The notes: generated by a model from the sequence alone, not told the origin. A stretch of DNA of 23,747 nt from JBGVMW01 sp045122835 (GCA_045122835.1 JBGVIB010000107.1:1-23747); one strand, 5' to 3'; positions 6,328-15,148 are shown, counted from the first letter of the stretch. Made by a program: numbers and translations.

Positions 6328-8154
6328 ATGAAAAAAATCAAAAAAATAATTATTTCGTGCATCATTGGTATCATGATGTTCCAGCACACAGGCGTCGCGT
6401 CTTATGCTGCAGAATTGGTTACAGAAGAACAAACAGCACCATCCGGCATGTCCTACAGCGACATCCCGTCAGCTATCGAAAATCATGTGGAAGAGCATAA
6501 GGAAACCACAGCGGGCATGAGTGTTGCAGTGTATGATGAAAACGGTGTGATTTATCAGAATTATTTCGGCTATGCAGACAAAGAAAACGAATTGGTGGTA
6601 GATGAAAATACCGTATTTGACTGGGGCTCTGTCAGTAAGACCTTGATTTGGATCAATGTAATGCAGCTTGTGGAACAGGGTAAACTGGATTTAGAGGAAG
6701 ACATACGAAACTATTTGCCGGAAGGATTCCTTACAAATCTGACCTATGATGAGAAGATTACAATGCTTGACTTAATGAATCATCAGGCAGGATTTCAGGA
6801 AATGTATTTAGGAATACAGACCAGCAATGAGGACGAAGTAGTCAGTTTAGAGGAGGCATTAAAAACCTATCAGCCTAAGCAGGTTTATAAACCGGGAACC
6901 GTGACTGCATATTCTAACTGGGGAGCGGCATTGGCAGCTTATATTGTGCAGAATATCAGTGGAATGGATTATGTGGAGTATGTTCATAAAAATATTTTTG
7001 AGCCGCTAGGTATGAAGCGTACATCCATAGGTGCAACCCTTGATGATAATACCTGGGTAAAACAGCAAAGGGAAAACATCGAGGGGTATGATTTTAATGG
7101 TAAGAAGATACCGGGGAAAGGAATCAGTTATTGTTTACTTTATCCTGTGGGTAGTGCAACGGGAACCATGGAGGATTTTCTAACATATGCAAGGGCAATT
7201 ACGCCAAATGAAAATTCTGACTGTCCTTTATTTGAAAAACAAGAGACCTTGGATTTACTGTACACAGCTACCAGTTACTATGGTGACAGTGGAGTACCTA
7301 ATAATTATCATGGATTTTTTGCAAATCAGCTAGGCGTGGAGACCATTGGACATGGTGGCAATACCTTCCATCATTCCAGTATGCTTGCCTTTGATCCGGA
7401 CAGTGGTATGGGAATGGTTGTTATGGTCAATCAGGCACATGAGCAGGTCTATAACTATGATATGTACGAATTGATTTTTGGAAAGTTTGCTGACTCCGAG
7501 CTTGCAAGTATAGAGCGAGAGGTGCCTAAGGGGATAATTTTAGTTGCAAGGACAATAAAAGAGGGCCCACTTTCTTTTGTGGGAGCAACAAGTATTACAG
7601 GATATACACAAGAGGACCTTAATTGTTGGTGGTATCAAGAGGGAGATTATATCTATGGGGGATTTTCCGATAGCTTTATTCATACAAGCGAAGCAATAAC
7701 AAATTTGATATGCATGGTATTGTTTCTATTAGCCGGTGGATACGGAATCATTACTCTGGTTGGTGGCGGCTTCATTTGTTCCCCAATTCAAAAAGCAATT
7801 CGCAAGAAAAAGGGACTGGATCGGTGTCATCCTTTTAGAAAATGGAATTATTCTATGTCAGGCATTATGGCAATTATTATTGTAGATTTTCTTGTTATGT
7901 TCATGAGATTAAATAATGGTACTCTTTATGGAGATATGGGTTCTGTAGTCGGTTATATGGTGCAAAGTGGAATTTTTGCATTCATGGCTGTTGTGTTAAT
8001 AGTATGCCTGCTTTGGGGAATTATGAGTTGGCATAAAAAAGGTGTTGCAGATACGAAAGCAGAAAAGGTAAAATATGGTGTAACAATATTTATGGCAATT
8101 TGTATGCTCATTGTGATAATGAAGTTTGATATGTATCAGTTTTGGGCATTTTAG
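6328..8154 (+). CDS. Secreted class-C beta-lactamase-family serine hydrolase with membrane tail
   Basis: The 608-residue protein starts at the second of two close ATGs, 7 bases after AAAGGAG. A signal peptide (KKIKKIIISCIIGIMMFQ, cleaved near ASYAA) is followed by a beta-lactamase class C / AmpH / D-aminopeptidase fold at about 45-390, with S101-V-S-K104 (S-x-x-K nucleophile and base), the Y-x-N motif in AYSNWG, and HGGNT in the place of K-T-G. After about residue 440 there are four hydrophobic helices (for example ITNLICMVLFLLAGGYGIIT), so the enzyme is held on the outer face of the membrane. Such proteins act on D-amino-acid peptides or cell-wall muropeptides; true beta-lactam resistance is not implied. 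It is co-transcribed with the regulator 23 bases downstream, which suggests cell-envelope stress control. Confidence 0.88.
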   Translation: MKKIKKIIISCIIGIMMFQHTGVASYAAELVTEEQTAPSGMSYSDIPSAIENHVEEHKETTAGMSVAVYDENGVIYQNYFGYADKENELVVDENTVFDWGSVSKTLIWINVMQLVEQGKLDLEEDIRNYLPEGFLTNLTYDEKITMLDLMNHQAGFQEMYLGIQTSNEDEVVSLEEALKTYQPKQVYKPGTVTAYSNWGAALAAYIVQNISGMDYVEYVHKNIFEPLGMKRTSIGATLDDNTWVKQQRENIEGYDFNGKKIPGKGISYCLLYPVGSATGTMEDFLTYARAITPNENSDCPLFEKQETLDLLYTATSYYGDSGVPNNYHGFFANQLGVETIGHGGNTFHHSSMLAFDPDSGMGMVVMVNQAHEQVYNYDMYELIFGKFADSELASIEREVPKGIILVARTIKEGPLSFVGATSITGYTQEDLNCWWYQEGDYIYGGFSDSFIHTSEAITNLICMVLFLLAGGYGIITLVGGGFICSPIQKAIRKKKGLDRCHPFRKWNYSMSGIMAIIIVDFLVMFMRLNNGTLYGDMGSVVGYMVQSGIFAFMAVVLIVCLLWGIMSWHKKGVADTKAEKVKYGVTIFMAICMLIVIMKFDMYQFWAF

Positions 8155-8177
8155 CAGAAAGGAACTGAGGGAACTTT

Positions 8178-8852
8178 ATGGCAAATATATTAATTGCAGA
8201 TGATGAAAAGGAGATTGTTCGTTTACTTAAGATTTATATCGAGGCGAATGACTATCAGGTCTTTGAAGCAAATGATGGAGAAACTGCGTTGCAGATATTA
8301 AAGGAAGAATCCATAGACCTTGCTATCGTGGATATTATGATGCCGGGTAAAAATGGTTATGAGATTATAAAGGAAGTGCGTAAGGGACGTTACATACCGA
8401 TTCTAGTAATATCTGCAAAAGTGGAGTTGTCTGACCGGGTGCTTGGAATTGATTTGGGTGCAGATGATTATATCACAAAGCCCTTCGAGCCTCTGGAGGT
8501 AGCTGCCAAGGTGCGGGCACATTTGCGAAGAGTAGGAGCGCAGGAAACTGAGGGAATAGAACAACATCAAATTGAAGTGGGAACTCTGCGCTTGAACTGT
8601 GATGAGTGTGTGGTCATAAAGGATGGGAACACCTATGAACTTACGAAGGTGGAATACAAGGTACTGGAGTTGTTGATGCGGCAACCAAGGAGAGTATTTA
8701 CAAAAGAGCAGATTTATGAATATGCATGGGAAAATCAATATGTGGTGGATGATAACACCATTCGAGTGATTATCAGTCGCCTACGTGATAAGATAGGAAG
8801 CGAATACATAAAGACAATCCGAGGCTTAGGATATAGATTGGAGTGCCATTAA
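8178..8852 (+). CDS. VanR-like response regulator without an adjacent kinase
   Basis: This 224-residue OmpR-family regulator has receiver residues D8-D9 and phosphoacceptor D52 in IVDIMMP, the K in DDYITKPFEP, and a winged-helix domain ending IKTIRGLGYRLECH. It is strikingly similar to the regulator at 881 (shared LIADDEKEI, GADDYITKPFEPLEV, VVDDNTIRV), so the two are paralogues. It follows the hydrolase gene closely, and an intrinsic terminator directly follows its stop codon where a histidine kinase gene usually stands. It may therefore depend on the kinase at 1565 or on one elsewhere. Its likely target is the promoter near 6245. Confidence 0.93.
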   Translation: MANILIADDEKEIVRLLKIYIEANDYQVFEANDGETALQILKEESIDLAIVDIMMPGKNGYEIIKEVRKGRYIPILVISAKVELSDRVLGIDLGADDYITKPFEPLEVAAKVRAHLRRVGAQETEGIEQHQIEVGTLRLNCDECVVIKDGNTYELTKVEYKVLELLMRQPRRVFTKEQIYEYAWENQYVVDDNTIRVIISRLRDKIGSEYIKTIRGLGYRLECH

Positions 8853-8853
8853 T

Positions 8854-8908
8854 AAAAAAAACATAAGATACTATCTGTCCTAGGATAAGATGGTACTTAT
8901 GTTTTTTT
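8854..8908. terminator. Long intrinsic terminator after the second regulator
   Basis: AAAAAAACATAAG pairs with CTTATGTTTTTTT, and the stem continues inward with partial pairing of ATACTATCT and AGATGGTAC around a small loop. The T-run ends at 8908. With A- and T-runs on both sides it could act in both directions. Confidence 0.85.
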
Positions 8909-8930
8909 GTTAAATATATACAAATACATC

Positions 8931-8978
8931 CTTTGAATTTTGTAATGGGTTACGCGTTTAACCATTGAAGCTTCAAAG
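8931..8978 (+). promoter_or_regulatory. Nested inverted repeats upstream of the MATE gene
   Basis: An outer pair CTTTGAA (8931-8937) / TTCAAAG (8972-8978) encloses AATGGGTTA / TAACCATT (8944-8966, one bulged base). A perfect 12-mer palindrome TTGAAGCTTCAA lies at 8965-8976. It could be a repressor or MerR-type operator, or a 5' UTR hairpin, for the exporter whose ATG is 48 bases further on. No clear -35/-10 pair was found. Confidence 0.4.
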
Positions 8979-9025
8979 AAGTGACGATAAAATGAAATTA
9001 TAAATTTCCAAAGGGGAGGAAGAAT

Positions 9026-10372
9026 ATGGAGCAAAAACAAAGTTTTTTGAAAATGGTATGCAATCTTGCCATTCCAGTAGCACTTCAATCCATGCTGCAG
9101 TCATCCTTTAGTATTGTGGATCAGATTATGATTGGACAGCTTGGCAGTGTCAGCGTTGCAGCTGTTGGATTTGCAGGAAAATTTTCTTCTATTTATTCAG
9201 TGGTAGTTGCAGCCATAGGTGCAGTGGCTGGAATTATGATTTCCCAGTATATGGGGCAAAATAATAAGAAAGAAATTAAGAGAAGCTTTTATCTTAACTT
9301 ATTGATTTCACTGGGGCTTGCAATAGTGTTTACTGGAATATGTATTTTGCTTCCGGAAAAGATTATGGGGCTATATACGAAAGATGCACAGACAATCACT
9401 GCTTCAGCAGAATATTTAAAATTTATCGCAGGGACGTTTCTGCCAATTGCAGGAGCAACACTACTATCCACATTGTTTCGATGTATGGAAAAAGCACAGC
9501 TTCCGTTGTACGCTAGCATTGCAGCCGCAGTTCTAAATACCGGATTGAATTACATATTGATATTTGGAAAATTTGGCTTTCCGCTAATGGGAGCAAAGGG
9601 GGCAGCAATTGCCACGTTAATTTCCCAGCTTGCCAACTTTTGTATTATGCTAGTTATGCTATTTAAGCACAATGAATTTTTGAAAAAGAATCAGGAAGAA
9701 GAAATTATATCAGAATTTTATTGGAAACAATATGTAGCAATGTTATTTCCGATTTTGATATGTGAATTCATGTGGAGTCTTGGTGAAAATGTATATGCAG
9801 CGATTTATGGGCATATTGGAACAGATACCAGCGCCGCAATGACATTGATTAATCCGATACAAGGACTTATGATAGGAGCACTTTGTGGATTATCTCAGGC
9901 TGCCAGTGTTATCATAGGAAAAAAACTTGGAAATAAAGAGTATGATGATGCTTATGAATCTGCAAAAAAATTGATTTTATATGGTTTTGTGGGTTCTGTA
10001 GTGTTGTCACTTGTCATCATTGCTACCAGTGCATTTTATGTTGAAATTTATCAGGTGGAAGCTATTGTAAAAACATTGACAAGACAAATTCTGATTGCCT
10101 ATGCATTTGTGGCACCATTTAAAGTGTTAAATATGATTGTAAGTGGCGGAATTATCCGAAGTGGCGGGAAGACAAAGTACGTAATGATCATTGATATGGT
10201 TGGAACCTGGGGATTTGGTGTACCATTGGGACTTATTTCCGCATTTGTACTGAATTTATCAATTCCGTATGTGTATTTTATTTTGTCTTTAGAAGAATGT
10301 ATACGATTTGGAATATCCATTGTGGTACTTCGAAAAAAGAAGTGGATGCAAAGTCTGGATGCAGCGTCATAG
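9026..10372 (+). CDS. MATE-family multidrug/cation exporter
   Basis: The 448-residue protein starts at ATG 9026 behind AAGGGGAGGA. It has about twelve hydrophobic helices in two related halves. The N-terminus (VALQSMLQSSFSIVDQIMIG QLG, written in two parts) carries the usual MATE helix-1 pattern with D in IVDQIMIGQLG, and the second half repeats it as CEFMWSLGENVYAAIYGHIG. It would export organic cations or drugs using a sodium or proton gradient; the substrate is not readable. It stands alone between two non-coding gaps, and the palindromes at 8931-8978 may control it. The C-terminus is basic (LRKKKW), as is common in the family. Confidence 0.93.
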   Translation: MEQKQSFLKMVCNLAIPVALQSMLQSSFSIVDQIMIGQLGSVSVAAVGFAGKFSSIYSVVVAAIGAVAGIMISQYMGQNNKKEIKRSFYLNLLISLGLAIVFTGICILLPEKIMGLYTKDAQTITASAEYLKFIAGTFLPIAGATLLSTLFRCMEKAQLPLYASIAAAVLNTGLNYILIFGKFGFPLMGAKGAAIATLISQLANFCIMLVMLFKHNEFLKKNQEEEIISEFYWKQYVAMLFPILICEFMWSLGENVYAAIYGHIGTDTSAAMTLINPIQGLMIGALCGLSQAASVIIGKKLGNKEYDDAYESAKKLILYGFVGSVVLSLVIIATSAFYVEIYQVEAIVKTLTRQILIAYAFVAPFKVLNMIVSGGIIRSGGKTKYVMIIDMVGTWGFGVPLGLISAFVLNLSIPYVYFILSLEECIRFGISIVVLRKKKWMQSLDAAS

Positions 10373-10426
10373 GTTTTTAGGAAAAGAAATGGCGGAATAA
10401 GGATGTAAAATCCATCATATTAGGTG

Positions 10427-10455
10427 TTGCAAAAAATCACGAATGAATATAGAAT
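10427..10455 (+). promoter_or_regulatory. Candidate promoter of the flavin reductase-rubredoxin gene
   Basis: TTGCAA (10427-10432) and TAGAAT (10450-10455) are separated by 17 bases and lie about 60 bases before the start codon. No terminator was seen after the MATE gene in this gap, so read-through is also possible. Confidence 0.45.
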
Positions 10456-10513
10456 TAATATATGTCACAAAGCAACAGATAATAAGAATAAGCAGTAGAA
10501 AGGAGATTGTTTT

Positions 10514-11134
10514 ATGGACAATAAGGCGTTATATAATCTTAGTTATGGCGTTTTTATGCTTTCAACAAAGGCAGGAGATATTACAAATGGATGTATTACC
10601 AATACCTGTATGCAGGTAGCAAATACTCCTACAAGGGTAGCAATTTCAGTGATAAATGCAAATTATACATGTGAATTGATAAAGAAAAGTGGAGTGTTTG
10701 CCCTTAGTATGTTAGATCAGACCTGTACCTTTGAGACTATTAAGCATTTTGGTTTCCAGTCAGGAAGGGATGTGGATAAGTTTGCAGATATCCAGTTGCC
10801 TACAGATGGGAATGGAATCCCATATATGGGCTGGCAGGCTTGTGCGGTACTTAGTTGTAAGGTGGTAAGCAGTCAGGATTTGGGTAGCCATACTCTTTTT
10901 ATTGCAGAGGTAGAGGATGCCAAGGTATTAAACGAAAACTCACCGCTTACATACGCAGATTATCAGAGTAAGGTAAAGCCAAAGCCGGAAGCAAAGGCGA
11001 AGGATAAAAAAATTGTGGGCTGGCGTTGTAAGATTTGCAATTATGTTTATGAGGGAAGTGAGCTTCCAGCAGATTTTAATTGTCCAATCTGTGGTCATGG
11101 TCCGGAAGATTTTGAGCCGATTTATGAAAAGTAA
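10514..11134 (+). CDS. hrb: High-molecular-weight rubredoxin (flavin reductase-rubredoxin fusion)
   Basis: The 206-residue protein has two parts. Residues 1-150 form an FMN-binding flavin-reductase-like domain (start MDNKALYNLSYGVFMLST, with ITNTCMQVANTPTRVAIS as the FMN-binding region). After a Lys/Pro/Ala linker (KPKPEAKAKDKK) comes a rubredoxin with C-x-x-C pairs CKIC and CPIC. Such fusions, known from Moorella and clostridia, take electrons from NADH and pass them to flavodiiron proteins or other oxygen and peroxide scavengers, protecting an anaerobe. No flavodiiron partner is in the window. The start follows AAAGGAG closely, and a strong terminator follows the gene. The rubredoxin part is short compared with stand-alone rubredoxins but has all four iron ligands. 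Confidence 0.92.
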   Translation: MDNKALYNLSYGVFMLSTKAGDITNGCITNTCMQVANTPTRVAISVINANYTCELIKKSGVFALSMLDQTCTFETIKHFGFQSGRDVDKFADIQLPTDGNGIPYMGWQACAVLSCKVVSSQDLGSHTLFIAEVEDAKVLNENSPLTYADYQSKVKPKPEAKAKDKKIVGWRCKICNYVYEGSELPADFNCPICGHGPEDFEPIYEK

Positions 11135-11150
11135 ATTTTGGTAAACGAGT

Positions 11151-11182
11151 AAAAATCCATCACATTCAGTGATGGATTTTTT
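11151..11182. terminator. Intrinsic terminator after the rubredoxin gene
   Basis: AAAATCCATCAC pairs perfectly with GTGATGGATTTT around ATTCA, followed by more T. The stem has A- and T-runs on its two sides. Confidence 0.9.
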
Positions 11183-11206
11183 CTTGCCTGTATTACGTTT
11201 TCACAT

Positions 11207-11278
11207 GGACTTAGCAGTGAATGCTAAGTCCTGTCTGAACAGGAACTATTTGTTTACATTCTGCAAACAGAACTTTTT
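11207..11278 (+). other. Intergenic run of three hairpins
   Basis: GGACTTAGCA (11207-11216) pairs perfectly with TGCTAAGTCC (11222-11231). It is followed at once by CTGT-CTGA-ACAG (11231-11242) and by CTATTTG / CAAACAG ahead of a T6 run near 11273-11278. There is no open reading frame. It may be a small RNA with its own terminator, or debris; no known RNA family was recognised. It ends just before the nifS promoter. Confidence 0.35.
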
Positions 11279-11283
11279 TATGC

Positions 11284-11311
11284 TTGACAAATACTAAAAA
11301 AGTACTATAAT
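11284..11311 (+). promoter_or_regulatory. nifS-nifU promoter
   Basis: A consensus TTGACA (11284-11289) and TATAAT (11306-11311) with a 16-base spacer precede the nifS start by about 50 bases. TACT-AAAAA-AGTA inside the spacer and ATACTA ... TAGTAT further apart are short inverted repeats that might bind an Rrf2/IscR-type regulator. That part is speculative. Confidence 0.75.
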
Positions 11312-11359
11312 AAAATAAAACCTATCAAAATAGTATGAATTAAAAGGAGTGTGTAAACT

Positions 11360-12544
11360 ATGAAAGATATCATATATTTAGATAATGCTGCTACAACAGC
11401 AGTGAAGCCAGAAGTATTTGAAGCTATGAAGCCATATTTCACCGAATGGTACAGTAATCCGTCTTCGGTATACAGTTTTGCAGGGAAATGTAAAAACGAT
11501 GTAGAGGATGCTAGAGAGGAGATTGCAGACTTGATTGATGCAAAAAGCCAGGAAATTTATTTTACAGCCGGAGGAAGTGAATCTGATAACTGGGCGATTA
11601 AAGGAGTTGTAGAAGCATATCGGGAAAAAGGGAATCATATCATTACAACGAAAATTGAACATCACGCGGTGTTGCATACATGTGAATATTTAGAGAAGCA
11701 TGGGTATGAAGTGACGTATCTGGATGTAGATGCAGATGGTTTGATTGATTTAGAAACATTAGAAAATGCTATCCGTCCGACCACTATTTTAATAAGTGTT
11801 ATGACAGCAAATAATGAAATCGGAACAATTCAGCCAATCAAAGAAATTGGTGAAATTGCGAAGAAGCATGGAGTATTGTTCCATACAGACGCTGTTCAGG
11901 CATTCGGACATATTCCGATTTCTGTAACGGATATGAATATTGATTTGCTCAGTGCCAGTGGACATAAAATCAATGGACCAAAGGGAATTGGTATTATGTA
12001 TATTAGAAATGGAATCAAAATTGGTGCATTTATTCATGGAGGAGCCCAGGAAAGACATCGTCGTGCAGGAACACATAATGTACCGGGAATTGTTGGCGCA
12101 GGTGTGGCAGCAAAGCTTGCGAAAGAAACAATGCAGGAGCGTATCGAAAAAGAAACAAAACTCCGTGATTATCTGATTCAAAAAATAGAAGATACGATTC
12201 CATATGCAAAATTAAATGGTTCAAGAACAACAAGGCTGCCTAACAATGTGAATTTTTGCTTCCGGTTTATTGAGGGTGAATCGCTGTTGATTTTGTTAGA
12301 CCAGAACGGTATATATGGTTCCAGCGGGTCAGCATGTACTTCCGGTTCGTTAGATCCATCTCATGTATTATTGGCAATTGGTCTTCCTCATGAGATTGCA
12401 CATGGTTCCCTTCGTCTGACTTTGTCGGAAGATAATACAAAGGAAGAAATTGATTATGTAGTAGAAAAATTAGCAGCTATTGTGGAACGGTTAAGAAGTA
12501 TGTCACCGTTGTATGAAGATTTTATAAAAGGAGAGACAGCATAA
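11360..12544 (+). CDS. nifS: Cysteine desulfurase (NifS/IscS type)
   Basis: The 394-residue PLP enzyme takes sulfur from L-cysteine as a persulfide for iron-sulfur clusters and leaves alanine. Visible features are the N-terminal YLDNAATTAV, the PLP-stacking histidine in IEHHAVLHTCEYL, the PLP-binding lysine in SASGHKINGPKGIG, and the active-site cysteine loop SSGSACTSGSLDPSHVL, whose length marks the flexible-loop NifS/IscS group rather than SufS. The ribosome site is AAAAGGAG. Its stop codon overlaps the nifU start by one base (TAATG). In clostridia an iscR-type repressor gene often leads this operon; none is present here. Confidence 0.96.
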   Translation: MKDIIYLDNAATTAVKPEVFEAMKPYFTEWYSNPSSVYSFAGKCKNDVEDAREEIADLIDAKSQEIYFTAGGSESDNWAIKGVVEAYREKGNHIITTKIEHHAVLHTCEYLEKHGYEVTYLDVDADGLIDLETLENAIRPTTILISVMTANNEIGTIQPIKEIGEIAKKHGVLFHTDAVQAFGHIPISVTDMNIDLLSASGHKINGPKGIGIMYIRNGIKIGAFIHGGAQERHRRAGTHNVPGIVGAGVAAKLAKETMQERIEKETKLRDYLIQKIEDTIPYAKLNGSRTTRLPNNVNFCFRFIEGESLLILLDQNGIYGSSGSACTSGSLDPSHVLLAIGLPHEIAHGSLRLTLSEDNTKEEIDYVVEKLAAIVERLRSMSPLYEDFIKGETA

Positions 12545-12969
12545 TGTATAGTGAAAAGGTAATGGATCATTTTTCAAATCCAAGAAATGTAGGAGAAATT
12601 GAAAATGCAAGTGGTGTAGGTACAGTAGGTAATGCAAAATGTGGAGATATTATGAGAATTTATCTTTCAGTAGATGAAGATACAAAGGTAATTACTGACT
12701 GTAAATTTAAGACTTTCGGCTGTGGTGCCGCAGTGGCAACCAGCAGCATGGCAACAGAATTAGTAATGGGAAAGACCATATATGAAGCGTTGCAGGTAAC
12801 GAATAAGGCAGTTATGGAGGCACTTGATGGGCTTCCGCCTGTTAAAGTGCATTGTTCCTTGTTAGCAGAGGAAGCCATCCATGCAGCACTCTGGGATTAT
12901 GCAGAGAAGCATAATATCGTGATAGAGGGATTGGAGAAGCCGAAAGAAGACATTCATGATGGCGAATAA
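12544..12969 (+). CDS. nifU: Iron-sulfur cluster scaffold protein (NifU/IscU N-terminal type)
   Basis: The 141-residue scaffold has the three conserved cluster-binding cysteines in NAKCGD, FKTFGCGAA and KVHCSLLAEE, and begins with the family pattern SEKVMDHFSNPRNVGE. It accepts sulfur from NifS and iron to build transient clusters that are passed to apoproteins. It consists only of the IscU-like domain; the ferredoxin and C-terminal Nfu domains of nitrogen-fixation NifU are absent, as is usual in clostridia. It is translationally coupled to nifS. The mnmA gene, frequent next in this operon, is absent. Confidence 0.95.
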   Translation: MYSEKVMDHFSNPRNVGEIENASGVGTVGNAKCGDIMRIYLSVDEDTKVITDCKFKTFGCGAAVATSSMATELVMGKTIYEALQVTNKAVMEALDGLPPVKVHCSLLAEEAIHAALWDYAEKHNIVIEGLEKPKEDIHDGE

Positions 12970-12993
12970 ATATAAAAACTAGTACTATTGATA

Positions 12994-13022
12994 TGTACAT
13001 TTTGTCATTTTTGTGATATAAT
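12994..13022 (+). promoter_or_regulatory. Possible promoter of the EAL-domain gene
   Basis: TATAAT (13017-13022) is a perfect -10, with a weak -35 TGTACA (12994-12999) at 17 bases. It lies 95 bases before the chosen start. No terminator for the nifS-nifU operon was found between it and nifU. Confidence 0.35.
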
Positions 13023-13117
13023 TACCCTAAGTTTTTTTGAAATTGTGAAATATAACGAAAAAGTGAATAGTTGTCCAGACATAATTTGGCGTCTGTTTGC
13101 AGCTTGGGGTGGGGGAA

Positions 13118-15040
13118 ATGAATTATATTTTTAGTTACGAACTGGCATCATGTGTGGTAATGTGCCTGTTGCTGGTTCATTTTATTGCGTACAAGCAGTT
13201 TCCATCAATGAGGACACGCTTGTTTCTGGTGTTTTTAATTGGGTGTATTCTGGGCAGTGCGGTGAATTTGTTCTTAGGGGTGAACAATAGTCTGGGCGTA
13301 CATATTCCCAGACATATAAAACATATATTGACATTTTTTGTTTTTGGCTTTCAGGGATTTAATTACTATATGTTTTACTACTATTCTCTGTTTTGCTGTG
13401 AACTTAAGGCAAAGGAGCGTAAAAAGCTTGCAGTGGCAGGAAGTTTGCCAGTGTTGTTTTTAGGAATATTACTTCTTTTGACACCATTTAAGCAGTTTTT
13501 ATATTTTGTTGATGCAAATGGGAACATACAGCAGGGAAGTGCCCACATGTTTGTTTATATTAATGATGCGGCATACTTGCTAATGGAAGTTGTTATACTT
13601 GTACTGGGAATAAAGCGAATAAGAAAGTACACAAAGATTGTAATTGTTATTTACACAATACTGGCATTAGGAGCACTTTGGATTGAATTGTGTATACCTG
13701 GACTTATGTTAGAGGGGATTGTTCATGTCATAATTCTGTTGCTTCTTTATCTTTCAATGCAGAATCAAGGGGAGATGACAGATTATACAAGTAAGTTAGG
13801 TAATCGCAAGGCATTGAAAAGTATCATCCGTTCCTGTATGGATAATAGGGATCAGATTTCCATTGTGTATGTGAGAATCAGTAAGATGAATTCGTTGAGA
13901 ATGGCAATGGGAAATAAATCTTCCCATGATTTGACGGAAATGCTTGGTAAATTTTTCAGGGAATGTGGCAGTAAATATGATTCATTCCGGGTAGAGGCCA
14001 ATGAGTTTGCTATTTATGTGCCAGCAAATAAAAAACCAGTTAGTGAAATTGTTGACCGGATTAATAAACGATTTGAAGATGTATGGAAGGTTGGCAACAT
14101 GGAATTAAAGCTTAGTCCGGAGATTATTGTTTTTGATTATCCGGAGCATTTCATTAATCTGGAAGAACTTTGGGATATGCGGGATTATATGCTTCGCTAT
14201 GTAGAGGAGCATAAACAGTCCAATGTGTTGCTTGCGGATGAGAAACTGATGGAAGCTTATCACAAAGAGATTAAAGTAGAACAGGCATTAAATAAAGCTG
14301 CAAAAAATAAGAGTATAGAAGTGGTGTATCAACCGATATATTCCATTAAGGATGGGTTTGTAACCGGTGCTGAAGCACTGGCAAGACTTCGTGATGACAA
14401 CGGCAATTATATATCGCCTATGGAGTTTATTCCACTTGCAGAAAAAAGTAATATGATAGTGAAATTGGGATATATCATTTTTGAAAAGGTATGTATCTTT
14501 ATCCGGGATGAAATTCAGACAAGGCCTGAACTTAGGATTGATCGTATTCATGTGAATTTATCAGCTATTCAGTGTATACAAAAGGATATGTCAGAGCGTT
14601 TCCTTACGATTATGCAGGAGTATGATGTGCCACCTGGGATGATTGAATTTGAGGTGACAGAGACAATTACTATGACATTTACAAGTCTGATGGAAGAACA
14701 TATGGACAAATTGACGCAGGCAGGTTGCTATTTTTCGTTGGATGATTATGGAACAGGAAGTTCTAATTGTTCTTACCTGATAGATTTTTCTTTCCGTACT
14801 GTGAAGTTTGATAAAAATATGATGGATGCCTATTTCCATTCTGATACAGCACATATTATCGTAGGCAATGAAATTGCTACGGCAGATATGTTAGGGTTAG
14901 ATGTGGTAGCAGAAGGCATTGAGACGGAAGAAGAATATCAGAAGCTGTTGCAGACAAAGGTAAATTATATACAAGGCTATTATTTCTCAAAGCCGTTGCA
15001 ACCGGATGAATTTGTTGCATATGTTAAAAATCAATTATAG
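13118..15040 (+). CDS. Membrane-bound c-di-GMP phosphodiesterase (degenerate GGDEF plus EAL)
   Basis: The 640-residue protein is taken from ATG 13118; a TTG at 13097 is less likely, and the G-rich sequence before the ATG is only a fair ribosome site. Residues 1-215 form six or seven membrane helices. A GGDEF-fold domain follows (about 225-375) in which the signature reads RVEANEFAIYV instead of GGDEF, so it cannot make c-di-GMP and may instead sense GTP. The EAL domain (about 390-640) is complete: GAEALARL, the N of VNLSAIQC, VTETI, DDYGTGSSN, the K of RTVKFDK, VVAEGIETEEEY and IQGYYFSKPL. It should therefore hydrolyse c-di-GMP in response to a membrane signal. It is a single-gene unit with a shared terminator. 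Confidence 0.93.
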   Translation: MNYIFSYELASCVVMCLLLVHFIAYKQFPSMRTRLFLVFLIGCILGSAVNLFLGVNNSLGVHIPRHIKHILTFFVFGFQGFNYYMFYYYSLFCCELKAKERKKLAVAGSLPVLFLGILLLLTPFKQFLYFVDANGNIQQGSAHMFVYINDAAYLLMEVVILVLGIKRIRKYTKIVIVIYTILALGALWIELCIPGLMLEGIVHVIILLLLYLSMQNQGEMTDYTSKLGNRKALKSIIRSCMDNRDQISIVYVRISKMNSLRMAMGNKSSHDLTEMLGKFFRECGSKYDSFRVEANEFAIYVPANKKPVSEIVDRINKRFEDVWKVGNMELKLSPEIIVFDYPEHFINLEELWDMRDYMLRYVEEHKQSNVLLADEKLMEAYHKEIKVEQALNKAAKNKSIEVVYQPIYSIKDGFVTGAEALARLRDDNGNYISPMEFIPLAEKSNMIVKLGYIIFEKVCIFIRDEIQTRPELRIDRIHVNLSAIQCIQKDMSERFLTIMQEYDVPPGMIEFEVTETITMTFTSLMEEHMDKLTQAGCYFSLDDYGTGSSNCSYLIDFSFRTVKFDKNMMDAYFHSDTAHIIVGNEIATADMLGLDVVAEGIETEEEYQKLLQTKVNYIQGYYFSKPLQPDEFVAYVKNQL

Positions 15041-15112
15041 CATCACGCTTTGATATGATACTGAAAAATAACCTGATGAAATGAATTATATATTTTTTAA
15101 TAATTACATTAT
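15041..15112. other. Short AT-rich gap before the shared terminator
   Basis: This gap is AT-rich and I see no gene or site in it apart from the terminator that follows. Confidence 0.5.
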
Positions 15113-15148
15113 AAAAGCCTCAGTGTGGTTTACTACACTGAGGCTTTT
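15113..15148. terminator. Bidirectional terminator between the EAL gene and tyrA
   Basis: AAAAGCCTCAGTGT (15113-15126) pairs perfectly with ACACTGAGGCTTTT (15135-15148) around an 8-base loop. The A- and T-runs serve both convergent genes. Confidence 0.92.

Noticed and set aside
11789..12233. Antisense open frames within nifS
   Set aside because: They are cysteine-rich shadows of a strongly coding plus-strand gene, with no ribosome sites.
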